From Alkalihalobacillus sp. AL-G (lineage in GTDB: Bacteria; Bacillota; Bacilli; Bacillales; Fictibacillaceae), in assembly GCF_030643805.1 (NCBI RefSeq), contig NZ_CP094656.1:930001-994000 (forward strand): 64,000 nucleotides of DNA, in the 5' to 3' direction. Positions 17,816 to 25,772 of this stretch are shown one piece after another. A program made the translations under genes and the position numbers. Position 1 is the first letter of the stretch, and every line of letters begins with the position of its first letter. The notes beneath the pieces were generated by a model, which saw only the letters and a program-made list of their open reading frames with translations, was not told the origin of the DNA and did not search any database.

Positions 17816-18388
17816 ATGATGACAGAAATTTATATGGTCCGTCACGCTCACTCTGTCTATACACAAAATGAGTATGGGCGAGGTTTATCGGAGCAAGGAA
17901 AGAAAGCGGCGAAGAATCTGACAGAGATTTTACGAAATGAAAATATTGACTTTATCCTATCAAGTCCATATAGGAGAGCGGTGGAGACGGTTAAAGGCAT
18001 CGCAACTCACATTGGGAAAACTGTGCAACTAGTAGATGGTTTTAAAGAAAGAACACTTGCTGAAAAGCCAGTCGAAAATTTTAATGACGCTATAGACAAG
18101 CTCTGGTCGGAACCTGCATTTTCCTTTCCAGGAGGCGAGTCGAACGAGGTGGCTCAAGCTCGAGGAGTTACCAGCCTGAGAAAAGTGCTGAAGCAGCATG
18201 AAGACAAAAGAGTCGTTGTCGGCACACACGGAAACATCATGGTGTTGATGATGAACTATTTCAACCCAAACTTTGATCGTACATTTTGGAACCAATTAGA
18301 GATGCCAGACGTATATAAATTAACCTTTGTAAAAGAAAATCTTATAGATGTACAGCATATAAAACTACACAAGGAGGTTGCCGAATGA
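17816..18388 (+). CDS. Histidine phosphatase family protein
   Basis: 190-residue cytoplasmic phosphatase of the phosphoglycerate-mutase-like fold. The catalytic histidine motif is VRHAHS near the N-terminus, with the partner arginine in SPYRRAVETV and the second histidine in VVVGTHGNIM. Start ATG 17816 follows GGGAAAGGGAC; the longer frame from 17789 lacks a ribosome binding site. It overlaps the NIPSNAP-Nudix gene by 4 bp. Its small-molecule substrate is unknown, but coupling to a Nudix hydrolase suggests nucleotide or sugar-phosphate clean-up. Confidence 0.92.
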   Translation: MMTEIYMVRHAHSVYTQNEYGRGLSEQGKKAAKNLTEILRNENIDFILSSPYRRAVETVKGIATHIGKTVQLVDGFKERTLAEKPVENFNDAIDKLWSEPAFSFPGGESNEVAQARGVTSLRKVLKQHEDKRVVVGTHGNIMVLMMNYFNPNFDRTFWNQLEMPDVYKLTFVKENLIDVQHIKLHKEVAE

Positions 18389-19146
18389 TTTATCGGAAGA
18401 AAACCTATACAATCAAACCTGAAGGACTTGAAACGTTTAATGAATTTTTTCATACATACTTAATACCGAACCAGTGGAAAAACGGTTCTAGCTTAGTAGG
18501 TCGCTGGGTTAATGAGGACAAGAATGAGATTACAGCGATTTGGGAGTATAAAAGCTTACAAGAATATGAACAAATTGAAGAAAGAGTTCGGCAAGATTAT
18601 CTGCACAAGCAGGCTCAAGAGCATAAAGGAAAGCTGAAGGACATCATCCTGAGCAGCAAGCAGGAGTTTATCGAATCAACCGGAGACTATCAGTTCCCGA
18701 AACACATTGTTGCTGTTGGGGGACTCATCCAGAATGACCAAGGGGAGACCTTACTTGTAAAAACGAATTGGCGAAACGACACATGGGAGCTTCCAGGTGG
18801 GCAGGTGGAGGAAGGTGAACCGCTTGCAGAAGCATTGACACGGGAAATTTTAGAGGAGACTGGTGTAGAAATTGAGCTATCTGGTGTTTCCGGAGTCTAT
18901 CAGAATGTATCTAGGGGAATTGTCAGTGTCGTTTTTAAGGGAAAAGCGTTGACTACTGAGATTACTAGACAAGTTGAAGAGATTCAAGCTGCTCGGTTTG
19001 TGAAGCTGAATGACGAGAACCTTTCTGACTACATTACACGTCCTCACATGCGTTCGCGTGCATTGGATGCATTGAATTCAGAAGGGAATATGCCGATGGA
19101 AACAACAAGGGTGCGTCCATATGAGCTTGTGCATCGGTTCAACTAA
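18385..19146 (+). CDS. NIPSNAP-Nudix fusion hydrolase
   Basis: 253 residues with two parts. Residues 1-95 look like a NIPSNAP-type ferredoxin-like domain (YRKKTYTIKPEGLETFNEFF ... LVGRWVNEDKNEITAIWEYKS). Residues 107-235 are a Nudix hydrolase with the complete box GGQVEEGEPLAEALTREILEETGVEIE (G-x5-E-x7-REVxEExGU form). The Nudix half is expected to cleave a nucleoside diphosphate linked to another moiety with Mg2+; the N-terminal half may give a dimer or bind a partner. It shares an ATGA overlap with the phosphatase gene. The fusion boundary is at about residue 100. Confidence 0.88.
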   Translation: MIYRKKTYTIKPEGLETFNEFFHTYLIPNQWKNGSSLVGRWVNEDKNEITAIWEYKSLQEYEQIEERVRQDYLHKQAQEHKGKLKDIILSSKQEFIESTGDYQFPKHIVAVGGLIQNDQGETLLVKTNWRNDTWELPGGQVEEGEPLAEALTREILEETGVEIELSGVSGVYQNVSRGIVSVVFKGKALTTEITRQVEEIQAARFVKLNDENLSDYITRPHMRSRALDALNSEGNMPMETTRVRPYELVHRFN

Positions 19147-19152
19147 TAGAGG

Positions 19153-19460
19153 TTGTTCAAAGAAGTCCGGTAAAAATAGCTGTCGAATTTCTTCGTTCCT
19201 TGAAAAAGAAGTTCACTTTTCCTTCGTGCGAGGTACCGCTTCCGTAGACTACTCTTGTACTCGGTCTCTCCGGTCCTCACGTATTACAAGGAAGTATTGT
19301 TCATCGATGTACATCATTGTGCACCTGCATCTAACTAGTGGATGCTATCGATGAAAGCTTCCTCGGTGCAAGGCAGCAAAGATGCCTTCAAGTGAGTAGC
19401 CTTCCTCGAGACTGTCGTGCCTCGAACTTCTCGGCTCTTTTTATCCTCCTTTTTGAACAT
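19153..19460. repeat. 308-bp intergenic inverted-repeat element (MITE- or RNA-like)
   Basis: The two ends are imperfect inverted copies of one another for about 33 bp: left TTGTTCAAAGAAGTCCGGTA..., right, read in reverse, ATGTTCAAAAAGGAGGATA.... An inner palindrome (CATCGATG ... CATCGATAG-type arms around 19296-19350) adds further folding potential. The composition is more GC-rich than neighbouring intergenic DNA. No open frame has a ribosome binding site or protein-like composition. It is either a non-autonomous mobile repeat or a structured RNA; copy number elsewhere in the genome would tell. Confidence 0.55.
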
Positions 19461-19491
19461 CAATTAAGAAGGTTTTTTAGGGGGGAGTTAA

Positions 19492-20625
19492 ATGGATAAC
19501 ACAAATACAGCAAAACGGCAAAGCTTTGGATGGCTTTTAGCAATAGGAGCTTTTTTCGCAACAAAATTAAAATGGGCGATTGCAATTTTGAAACTCGCCA
19601 AATTTTCGACATTGATTTCCTTGTTCATATCACTCTGGGCTTATGCCGTTTTCTTCGGGTGGAAGTTCGCTGTTGCTTTGATCTATTTGCTTTTTGTCCA
19701 TGAGATGGGGCATTTGATTTGTGCGAGAAGAAAAGGGATCAAAACAACCCCTGCAGTTTTCATACCGTTCATGGGGGCTGTCATCGGTCTGAAGGAACAA
19801 CCGAAAACAGCGAAGGATGAATCGTATATCGCATATGGCGGACCTCTCGCTGGGGTCGTATCGATCATTCCTGCGTTGATTTTATATAGCATCACCCAAT
19901 ATGAATTATGGGCACTCGTCATTTTACTCGGTGCAATGCTGAACCTGTTCAACCTGATTCCAGTCTCACCGCTTGATGGAGGAAGAATCCTGGCAGTGGT
20001 CTCAACAAAAATCTGGTTTTTCGGTTTACTTTTCATGGGAGTCTATTTGTTCTTCAATTTTCATCCGATGATTGTTTTGATCATGATTTTCGGATTACAG
20101 ATGCTTAGCAGCCTCCATAAGGAGCGGACACAATTAAAGGTTGATCGCTATGACTTGGACCGTACATTCGATCTAATTGAAAAAATCAAGGTATTACAGC
20201 AGAAATGGGAACATAGCGATCCTATCTCCTTTTCTTGGTTTATCGAGTCCGAGTTCGAAAAAAGCAAGTCAAAAATGGTTGAGATCGATCATACAAAGGT
20301 TCCATGGTATTCACCAGGTAGACGTTTAAAGCGGGGAGGGTGGAAGGTTGATAAGGCGAATAATCATACGTATTATATGCTACTTAAAACCCCTCGCATC
20401 GAAGAAGATGAAGAACAGATAATTACATGTTTCAGTGAAGTAAAAGCAGCGCAGTATAAACATATCGAAAAGTTGCAAAAGGGTGTCGAGGAGAAAGAGC
20501 GCTATTATCAAGCGACGCCTAAAGAAAAAGCGATCGCACTCATCGCATATCTTCTGCTCGGTGCAGTATTGACCGGTCTATGGTGGTACGGGGAACTGTC
20601 ATTGACAGGGCTGCAGACATTTTAA
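19492..20625 (+). CDS. Site-2 protease family protein (M50 metalloprotease)
   Basis: 377-residue intramembrane zinc protease. The zinc motif HEMGH lies in the second hydrophobic segment (about residue 66), and the third ligand is in NLIPVSPLDGGRIL. Both have the spacing of the SpoIVFB/YwhC-type M50B group. Spans flank each motif; the last third (residues 215-340) is a hydrophilic cytoplasmic region rich in Lys/Glu, and a final span is near the C-terminus. Its ribosome binding site is AGGGGGGAG. Substrates could be a membrane-bound anti-sigma factor or a membrane protein remnant; nothing adjacent indicates one. Confidence 0.9.
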   Translation: MDNTNTAKRQSFGWLLAIGAFFATKLKWAIAILKLAKFSTLISLFISLWAYAVFFGWKFAVALIYLLFVHEMGHLICARRKGIKTTPAVFIPFMGAVIGLKEQPKTAKDESYIAYGGPLAGVVSIIPALILYSITQYELWALVILLGAMLNLFNLIPVSPLDGGRILAVVSTKIWFFGLLFMGVYLFFNFHPMIVLIMIFGLQMLSSLHKERTQLKVDRYDLDRTFDLIEKIKVLQQKWEHSDPISFSWFIESEFEKSKSKMVEIDHTKVPWYSPGRRLKRGGWKVDKANNHTYYMLLKTPRIEEDEEQIITCFSEVKAAQYKHIEKLQKGVEEKERYYQATPKEKAIALIAYLLLGAVLTGLWWYGELSLTGLQTF

Positions 20626-20665
20626 GTCCAATAGGTGAACGGGGATTATAACAGGTTTATTACGA

Positions 20666-20858
20666 TGGTTTAGAGCGGAAAAAAGGAAAAACGGCTGCCA
20701 TCAAGCGTTCATACGGACAGCTCGGAGCGAAAATTAGGCGAAACCATCGCTATGAAGCATTCATACGGACAGTTCGGAGCGAAAAGTAGGCAGAACCATC
20801 ACTATGAAGCGTTCATATGGACAGCTTAGAACGAAAAATAGAAAAACAGTTGCTAAAA
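20666..20858. repeat. Tandem array of a 52-bp unit (about 3.5 copies)
   Basis: Units begin at 20703, 20755 and 20807 with AAGC(G/A)TTCATA(C/T)GGACAG(C/T)T; a partial, more diverged unit precedes them from about 20666. Copies 1 and 2 differ at a handful of positions; copy 3 decays toward its end. The array sits immediately upstream of the kinase gene, whose ribosome binding site lies just after copy 3. The array could come from replication slippage or be a regulatory repeat; no T runs or strong hairpins are seen. Confidence 0.85.
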
Positions 20859-20872
20859 TAGAGAGGAAACAG

Positions 20873-21967
20873 ATGAACATACTAACCAATCAACCTACTA
20901 CTGAATTCGAATTGATAAATAATGCACTTTCATTATTAGGATTGCCGACATTGAAAAATGAGTCGGAGTTTCAAAGGCTAGGAGAGGGTGCATGGCATCA
21001 TGCTTATCTAGTGAAAATAGAAAGTGAGCCGGTGGTCATCCGTCTTCCGAAAAAGGTTGCCTACGATAAAGAGGTTCAATTCGATGCACACGCTTTACAC
21101 GCTGAATATGCAGGAACCCAATCTTATTATAAGCATGCGAATCAAGCTAAAAAGGGGATTTGTCCTCAGTTTTTTAATTACCATGTAAGTGAAGAATTAA
21201 CGTTTACCATTGAATCCTATGTAGGTTCATCACTTGAACTAGGCTTACAAACGAACGTAGCATCTTATCGATATGGTGTTGAGCTTGGAGAATTTTTTCT
21301 CGCTAAAGAACAGATTCCTTCGCCGGTTGAGGGGTTAGGCTATCTGACATGGAATTGTGGGAAATTGATCGGGCAGTTTGATTCGGACCTCCAATCATTT
21401 ATCGCCCAAGAAACGGAGGAATACGAGCAAGAGCTGGAAGAACTTCTTGCCTCCGAATTACAATTTGACAAAAAACGTGTAATGCAAATCGGAAAAGAGC
21501 TAATCCCACATCGAGCAATTACAGGAGAGAAGCCTGTATTCACAAACCAGGATACGTCGCCAGAAAACTTGATTTTTAGAGAGGATGGAGTAAATTTGAT
21601 TGACCCCTATCCGCTCATCTACACTGGGGTTTCTCTCGCAGCGAACCATGTCCACAATTACAAAGTGCTTTTCCCTACCTTTTATAACGTGCCAAGGTAT
21701 AAAAAGCATGAGTTTCATCTATTCGAGGAAAACCTGCTGGCGATTGCAAATGGTTTCATCGGTGGTTATACACAAGGCTCAATTGATAATAAACAATCGT
21801 TGAGTGTAGAAGTCTTTCTTAAACTCCTTACGATGACGCATGGGCACTATCAGTTGTTTCAAAAAGACATTCTCGATGGTGAGGAATTAATACGATATGG
21901 TACGAAGGCTCAAATCAAAGAGCGACTAACCGTATTCTTAAAAATGCTCGAAAATTATGCTATATAG
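20873..21967 (+). CDS. APH-like phosphotransferase family protein
   Basis: 364-residue cytoplasmic protein with the kinase fold of aminoglycoside/choline phosphotransferases. The N-lobe holds GEGAWHHAYLVKI and the Lys of PVVIRLPKK. The catalytic loop is TNQDTSPENLIF (Asp and Asn kept, where typical members have HGD), and the metal-binding Asp follows in LIDPYP. The start ATG at 20873 follows GAGAGGAAAC; an earlier ATG at 20804 lies inside the 52-bp repeat and lacks a ribosome binding site. The substrate is unknown; resistance cannot be inferred. Confidence 0.82.
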   Translation: MNILTNQPTTEFELINNALSLLGLPTLKNESEFQRLGEGAWHHAYLVKIESEPVVIRLPKKVAYDKEVQFDAHALHAEYAGTQSYYKHANQAKKGICPQFFNYHVSEELTFTIESYVGSSLELGLQTNVASYRYGVELGEFFLAKEQIPSPVEGLGYLTWNCGKLIGQFDSDLQSFIAQETEEYEQELEELLASELQFDKKRVMQIGKELIPHRAITGEKPVFTNQDTSPENLIFREDGVNLIDPYPLIYTGVSLAANHVHNYKVLFPTFYNVPRYKKHEFHLFEENLLAIANGFIGGYTQGSIDNKQSLSVEVFLKLLTMTHGHYQLFQKDILDGEELIRYGTKAQIKERLTVFLKMLENYAI

Positions 21968-21981
21968 TCGAAACGAAAACA

Positions 21982-22012
21982 GGGGGACTCTTAATCTCAG
22001 AGTTCCCCTTTT
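21982..22012. terminator. Bidirectional terminator
   Basis: GGGGACTC and GAGTTCCCC pair and are followed by TTTTTC on the plus strand. It ends the kinase gene, and overlaps the last codons of the convergent hpaB-type gene. Confidence 0.75.
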
Positions 22013-23451
22013 TCGTCTTCAATCGAAAGAAACTTTTTGATCCATTCGGTTGAGTCAGTTCTGTCATAGCTTCGGTAAAGCATTTTTGACAGATTGAGCG
22101 GACCACCAAAGAAAAACTGCTCGTAAAGCGTCTGTCTAGAGCCGAATGCGCTCATCGTCAAATCCCATGCGAGCCGAAAAATCTTCACACGATCAAAAGC
22201 ACCCGCATTCGCTGCCTGCAAATACTGATCCAAATCTTCTCTAATAGGGGAGTTGAAATCGTTCTCCCCAGGAATCGAGACAAGCCCGCTCGCTCCAAGT
22301 AATTGGATGATTTCCGTAAACCTCGGATAGATTTTCGCATAATAGCGAATCGCTGAAAATAAAGGTTCAGAAGCTGGAGTCATTAGTCCCCATACGTCAA
22401 TCTTCGCCTGCATTTCAGCTGATAAAACAAACGCCTTCATTGCCTCAAGTGCAACGATGATATCCGCAACCTTTTCCTGAACATGATCGTATTCCCCTAC
22501 GTTGATCGTATCGACCATCAATTGAATGATACCAAGGAAAAATTCAGTTTTTATAATGCAACGGTTAGCAACCTGATGGATGGTTTGCGGGTAAAAGCTC
22601 GTTTTCGAATAGAGTTCATTTGTCACTTTCATATTTTCATAAAAGAACACTCGATCCCATGGAACTAACACATTATCAAATACGACAATCGAATCAATCT
22701 CATCAAAACGGGAGCCTAATGGATGATCATACTGCGATTTACCATAATCAAAAGATTCACGTGCGATGAAACGTAATCCTTCAGTGTTCGTAGGAATCGA
22801 AAACCCATTGGCCATCGATGAATCTGCAATACCTCCCTGTGGGAAAACGATCAGCTCATCAGTTAAGCCGCCTTGTGTTGCAAGAAGGCGTGCACCGTGG
22901 ATAATCAACCCGTCTGTCGTCTTTTCTTTTATATGTGCTGCAATTTGATCGGAAGAAAGATCGAAATGGTAACGACCTCGGTTCACTTGCGGATGAATGA
23001 ACGTATGTGTAAATGATAAATCGTTTTTGACAGCCGATTGATACAAGTTTCTAAGGTTTTGACTAAAAACGGGATCCTGTTCCGAAAACACGTCTGCGGC
23101 CTGTGTAAAGGTCATCAAGATTGTATTGAGATAATCCGGAGATCGACCGAGTAAACCGCCGCTGGTTTTTGCCCATTCTTGGAATGCTAATCTACGTCGC
23201 TCAAGATCCTCCTTCGTTTTTGGAGGTAAAAAACTCATTCCGGTACGTTCGCCAGATTCATTTTGAAATGTCATCCTATTCAGTTTGTTTTCACACAGTT
23301 GTAAATCGTAAAGATTCGCTTTGCTCTGCATGATGCCCTTCAAGGAAGGATGCTCGGAAAACTTTCCTTTAACCCGCTCACCGTCGATCCAGAGTTCAGG
23401 CTGTAGGCTATTAATCCGATCGATATATTGTTGGCCTGATATAAGTCCCAT
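21997..23451 (-). CDS. hpaB: 4-hydroxyphenylacetate 3-monooxygenase oxygenase component (HpaB family)
   Basis: 484-residue FADH2-dependent aromatic hydroxylase of the HpaB/PheA family, which adds an ortho hydroxyl to 4-hydroxyphenylacetate or related phenols. It opens with GQQYIDRINSLQPELWIDGERV, as family members do, and contains HPQVNRGR (flavin region), HGARLLATQGGLTDE and the C-terminal acyl-CoA-dehydrogenase-like helical domain with GDSGPVSIPGE-like FLGASGLVSIPGE. Start ATG 23451 has AAAGGAGTT 6 nt upstream. The flavin reductase (HpaC) it needs is not adjacent. Pathway genes for homoprotocatechuate are also absent, so its role here is uncertain. Confidence 0.9.
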   Translation of the reverse strand: MGLISGQQYIDRINSLQPELWIDGERVKGKFSEHPSLKGIMQSKANLYDLQLCENKLNRMTFQNESGERTGMSFLPPKTKEDLERRRLAFQEWAKTSGGLLGRSPDYLNTILMTFTQAADVFSEQDPVFSQNLRNLYQSAVKNDLSFTHTFIHPQVNRGRYHFDLSSDQIAAHIKEKTTDGLIIHGARLLATQGGLTDELIVFPQGGIADSSMANGFSIPTNTEGLRFIARESFDYGKSQYDHPLGSRFDEIDSIVVFDNVLVPWDRVFFYENMKVTNELYSKTSFYPQTIHQVANRCIIKTEFFLGIIQLMVDTINVGEYDHVQEKVADIIVALEAMKAFVLSAEMQAKIDVWGLMTPASEPLFSAIRYYAKIYPRFTEIIQLLGASGLVSIPGENDFNSPIREDLDQYLQAANAGAFDRVKIFRLAWDLTMSAFGSRQTLYEQFFFGGPLNLSKMLYRSYDRTDSTEWIKKFLSIEDEKGEL

Positions 23452-23588
23452 ACATTTAACTCCTTTGCCAATCATATTTACACGATATGCACAAAAGCGG
23501 AGATAGGTACGAACGAATACGGCATAATGGGACGCTATAATAGATAAAAGCCATTCTTTATGATTTCCAATATAACATCCTTGTTAAC

Positions 23589-24173
23589 TCATCTATCTAA
23601 TTGTCGTTCTAGATTTTTTTTCACCTCAGGCCATTCGGATTCAAGAATACTGAAGTAGACTGTGTCCCGTACGAAACCAGTGTATGTAACTCGACTTTTT
23701 CGCAAAACTCCTTCGCGAATCGCTCCTATCCGCTCAATCGCATTTTGCGACCTGATGTTCCTGCCGTCTGTTTTTAGCTGAACACGGATTGTTTTCAAAG
23801 ATTCAAAGCAATGCATTAGCAGTAAGTACTTACATTCCGTGTTTACCGGTGTTCGCCAAACATCTGGTGATAGCCAGGTCCAACCGATTTCAAGGTTTCG
23901 GCTAACTTCAGAAGTATCAAGAAACCGTGTACTGCCCACCAGTTTACCAAGCTTGTTGTCATGAATCACAAATGGAAAATCGTTTCCTTTTTGTCTACCT
24001 TCAAGTGCTTGGTCAATAAGCAGTTCCATATCGGACTTGGACGTAATATTCATTGGCATATAAGACCAGATTTCTTCGTGCCCGCTTGCATTGTACAGCT
24101 CATCGAGATCTTCTTTTTCCATCGGGCGAATCGTTACATGCTCACCCTTTAGCGTTACAGGTTCAACCCACAT
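23589..24173 (-). CDS. GNAT-family N-acetyltransferase (RimJ/RimL-like)
   Basis: 194-residue acetyl-CoA-dependent transferase. It starts with VTLKGEHVTIRPMEKEDLDEL and has the acetyl-CoA-binding region LEIGWTWLSPDVWRTPVNTE and LKTDGRNIRSQNAIERIGA, typical of the RimJ/RimL branch (Acetyltransf_3). I chose the ATG at 24173, which is 9 nt from AGAGG; two more ATGs just upstream overlap that site. It is a single gene; its substrate is not predictable. Confidence 0.88.
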   Translation of the reverse strand: MWVEPVTLKGEHVTIRPMEKEDLDELYNASGHEEIWSYMPMNITSKSDMELLIDQALEGRQKGNDFPFVIHDNKLGKLVGSTRFLDTSEVSRNLEIGWTWLSPDVWRTPVNTECKYLLLMHCFESLKTIRVQLKTDGRNIRSQNAIERIGAIREGVLRKSRVTYTGFVRDTVYFSILESEWPEVKKNLERQLDR

Positions 24174-24367
24174 GATCATCATCCTCTCTTTATTTCATTT
24201 TACTCACAGCAGGATGATTTTTGTTAAAAAGTTTGGTGTAAATTAAAAAAGGAAAGCTTCACGGGAATGTAAACTGTACCCTGTAGAGTAGACACATTAA
24301 AAAAAGGTCTACTCTGCAGGGTCTTTTTGTGTACAATTAGAGTGAAAAATGGGATGGGAGAACACAC

Positions 24368-24787
24368 ATGAGTAAAAAATGCTTCACAAAAAAAGAGATC
24401 GAACTATTATCAAAAAATCCTTATGTTAAGTCCGTTACTTCAAAAGCCATCACCTATACTGATGAATTCAAGCAGCTGTTTATTGTTCAAAAGGAACGTG
24501 GGAAATTCTCTAGAGAGATTTTTGAAGAGTACGGGTTTGATACAGAGATTATTGGAACTAGACGTATTAAATGTTCTGCTGAAAGGTGGGGGAAAGCCTA
24601 TCGTAAAAATGGAGCACTGGGACTTCAGGATGCAAGAAGAGGACAATCAGGAAGACCAAGGAAAAGAGAACTTTCCAATGAAGAAAAATATGCAAGGTTA
24701 GAGGCGGAAAATAATTTATTGAAAGCAGAGAACGAATTGCTAAAAAAGATAAAGTTCGCCGAAAGGGGGCTAAAGAAAAAGAACTGA
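24368..24787 (+). CDS. IS3-family transposase OrfA (copy 2)
   Basis: 139-residue DNA-binding subunit with two helix-turn-helix segments and a C-terminal coiled coil. The heptamer A AAA AAG at 24742-24748 is in the phase required for -1 slippage (codons AAA AAG). Shifted ribosomes continue through DKVRRKGAKEKELILSADQK into OrfB without a stop, producing the OrfAB transposase. Identical in protein sequence to OrfA of copy 1. Confidence 0.97.
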   Translation: MSKKCFTKKEIELLSKNPYVKSVTSKAITYTDEFKQLFIVQKERGKFSREIFEEYGFDTEIIGTRRIKCSAERWGKAYRKNGALGLQDARRGQSGRPRKRELSNEEKYARLEAENNLLKAENELLKKIKFAERGLKKKN

Positions 24788-24852
24788 TCTTATCAGCTGA
24801 TCAGAAGTTCGTCCTCATTCGATACATCATTGAGAAATATAAGTTAAAAAAC

Positions 24853-25704
24853 ATGATCACTTACCTTTGTAAATCTGCAGGCGTATCTCGTCAAGGCTAC
24901 TATAACTATTTTTCAGCGAAACAAGTAAAGCGAAGAAGGGAAAAAGAGAAAAAGGATGAAGTTGTCCGGGATGTTATTCTCAAAGCCTTTCACTTTAAGA
25001 ACCGTAAAAAAGGAGCCCGCCAAATTAAAATGATACTGGCAGGTCAATTTAATATTGTCTATAACCTTAAAAGAATCGGGAGAGTCATGAACAAGTATGG
25101 CATTGTATGTCCTATCCGGAGAGCGAATCCTTACAAGCGTATTATGAAAGCCACCCAGGAGCACAAAGTCGTTTCGAACCAGCTTAACAGAGAGTTCAAA
25201 CAGGAAGTACCTTATAAGGTGCTGCTTACAGACATCACATATCTCTACTTCGGGAAAGGGGAAAGGGCTTATTTATCAACCATTATAGATGCCTCTACCA
25301 ATGAAGTATTGGCCCATAATGTTTCGGATCGAATTACGCTCGACATCGCTATGGACACGCTTAAGAAGTTAAAGAAGAATAGGAAGGTTAAACTGGCTAA
25401 AGGAGCCTACATCCATTCTGATCAAGGGAGTCATTATACCAGCCCTGTATATCAAAAGTTGGTGAAGAAACATCGACTGGGCCAGTCCATGTCCAGAAGG
25501 GGGAATTGTTGGGACAACGCCCCACAGGAATCCTTTTTTGGTCATTTCAAAGATTTAGCTGAAATAAAATCCTGTAAAACACTGAAAGATCTTAAACGGG
25601 AAGTAAAAACTGCCATTAAATACTACAACTCCTATAGATACCAATGGAATATGAAAAAGATGACCCCCGTTCAATACAGAGATCATCTTCTTAACGCAGC
25701 CTAG
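24853..25704 (+). CDS. IS3-family transposase OrfB, DDE catalytic subunit (copy 2)
   Basis: 283 residues counted from the internal ATG; the functional form is probably the OrfAB fusion, whose frame is open from the slippery site at 24742. N-terminal HTH (SAGVSRQGYYNYF), HTH_21-like segment (KKGARQIKMIL), then the rve integrase core with the D-D-E residues in LLTDITYL, HSDQGSHYTSP and NAPQESFFGHFK. All catalytic residues are present. This copy can in principle supply transposase for both copies. Confidence 0.97.
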   Translation: MITYLCKSAGVSRQGYYNYFSAKQVKRRREKEKKDEVVRDVILKAFHFKNRKKGARQIKMILAGQFNIVYNLKRIGRVMNKYGIVCPIRRANPYKRIMKATQEHKVVSNQLNREFKQEVPYKVLLTDITYLYFGKGERAYLSTIIDASTNEVLAHNVSDRITLDIAMDTLKKLKKNRKVKLAKGAYIHSDQGSHYTSPVYQKLVKKHRLGQSMSRRGNCWDNAPQESFFGHFKDLAEIKSCKTLKDLKREVKTAIKYYNSYRYQWNMKKMTPVQYRDHLLNAA

Positions 25705-25772
25705 CCTTTTTTAAAATTGTCCTTTACAAGGGGTACAGATTAATGTGAGGCCCACCCTTTATAGTAATGCTC

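Larger units (their letters stand above)
24270..25742 (+). mobile_element. IS3-family (IS150-group-like) insertion sequence, copy 2, apparently intact
   Basis: 1473-bp element with termini TAAACTGTACCC and (reverse) TAATCTGTACCC, flanked by a 3-bp target duplication ATG (24267-24269 and 25743-25745). It encodes OrfA and OrfB joined by an A6G slippery site (24742-24748). It is inverted relative to copy 1 (1178-2649) and appears identical apart from the one base missing there. It landed between a GNAT gene and yitT and disrupts no recognisable gene. Confidence 0.97.

Noticed and set aside
19121-19354. 77-codon frame in the inverted-repeat element
   Set aside because: Starts inside the Nudix gene's end and has a low-complexity Ser/Arg/Cys composition typical of non-coding DNA.
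20804-20872. In-frame upstream start for the kinase gene inside the 52-bp repeat
   Set aside because: No ribosome binding site before 20804; a good one precedes the ATG at 20873.
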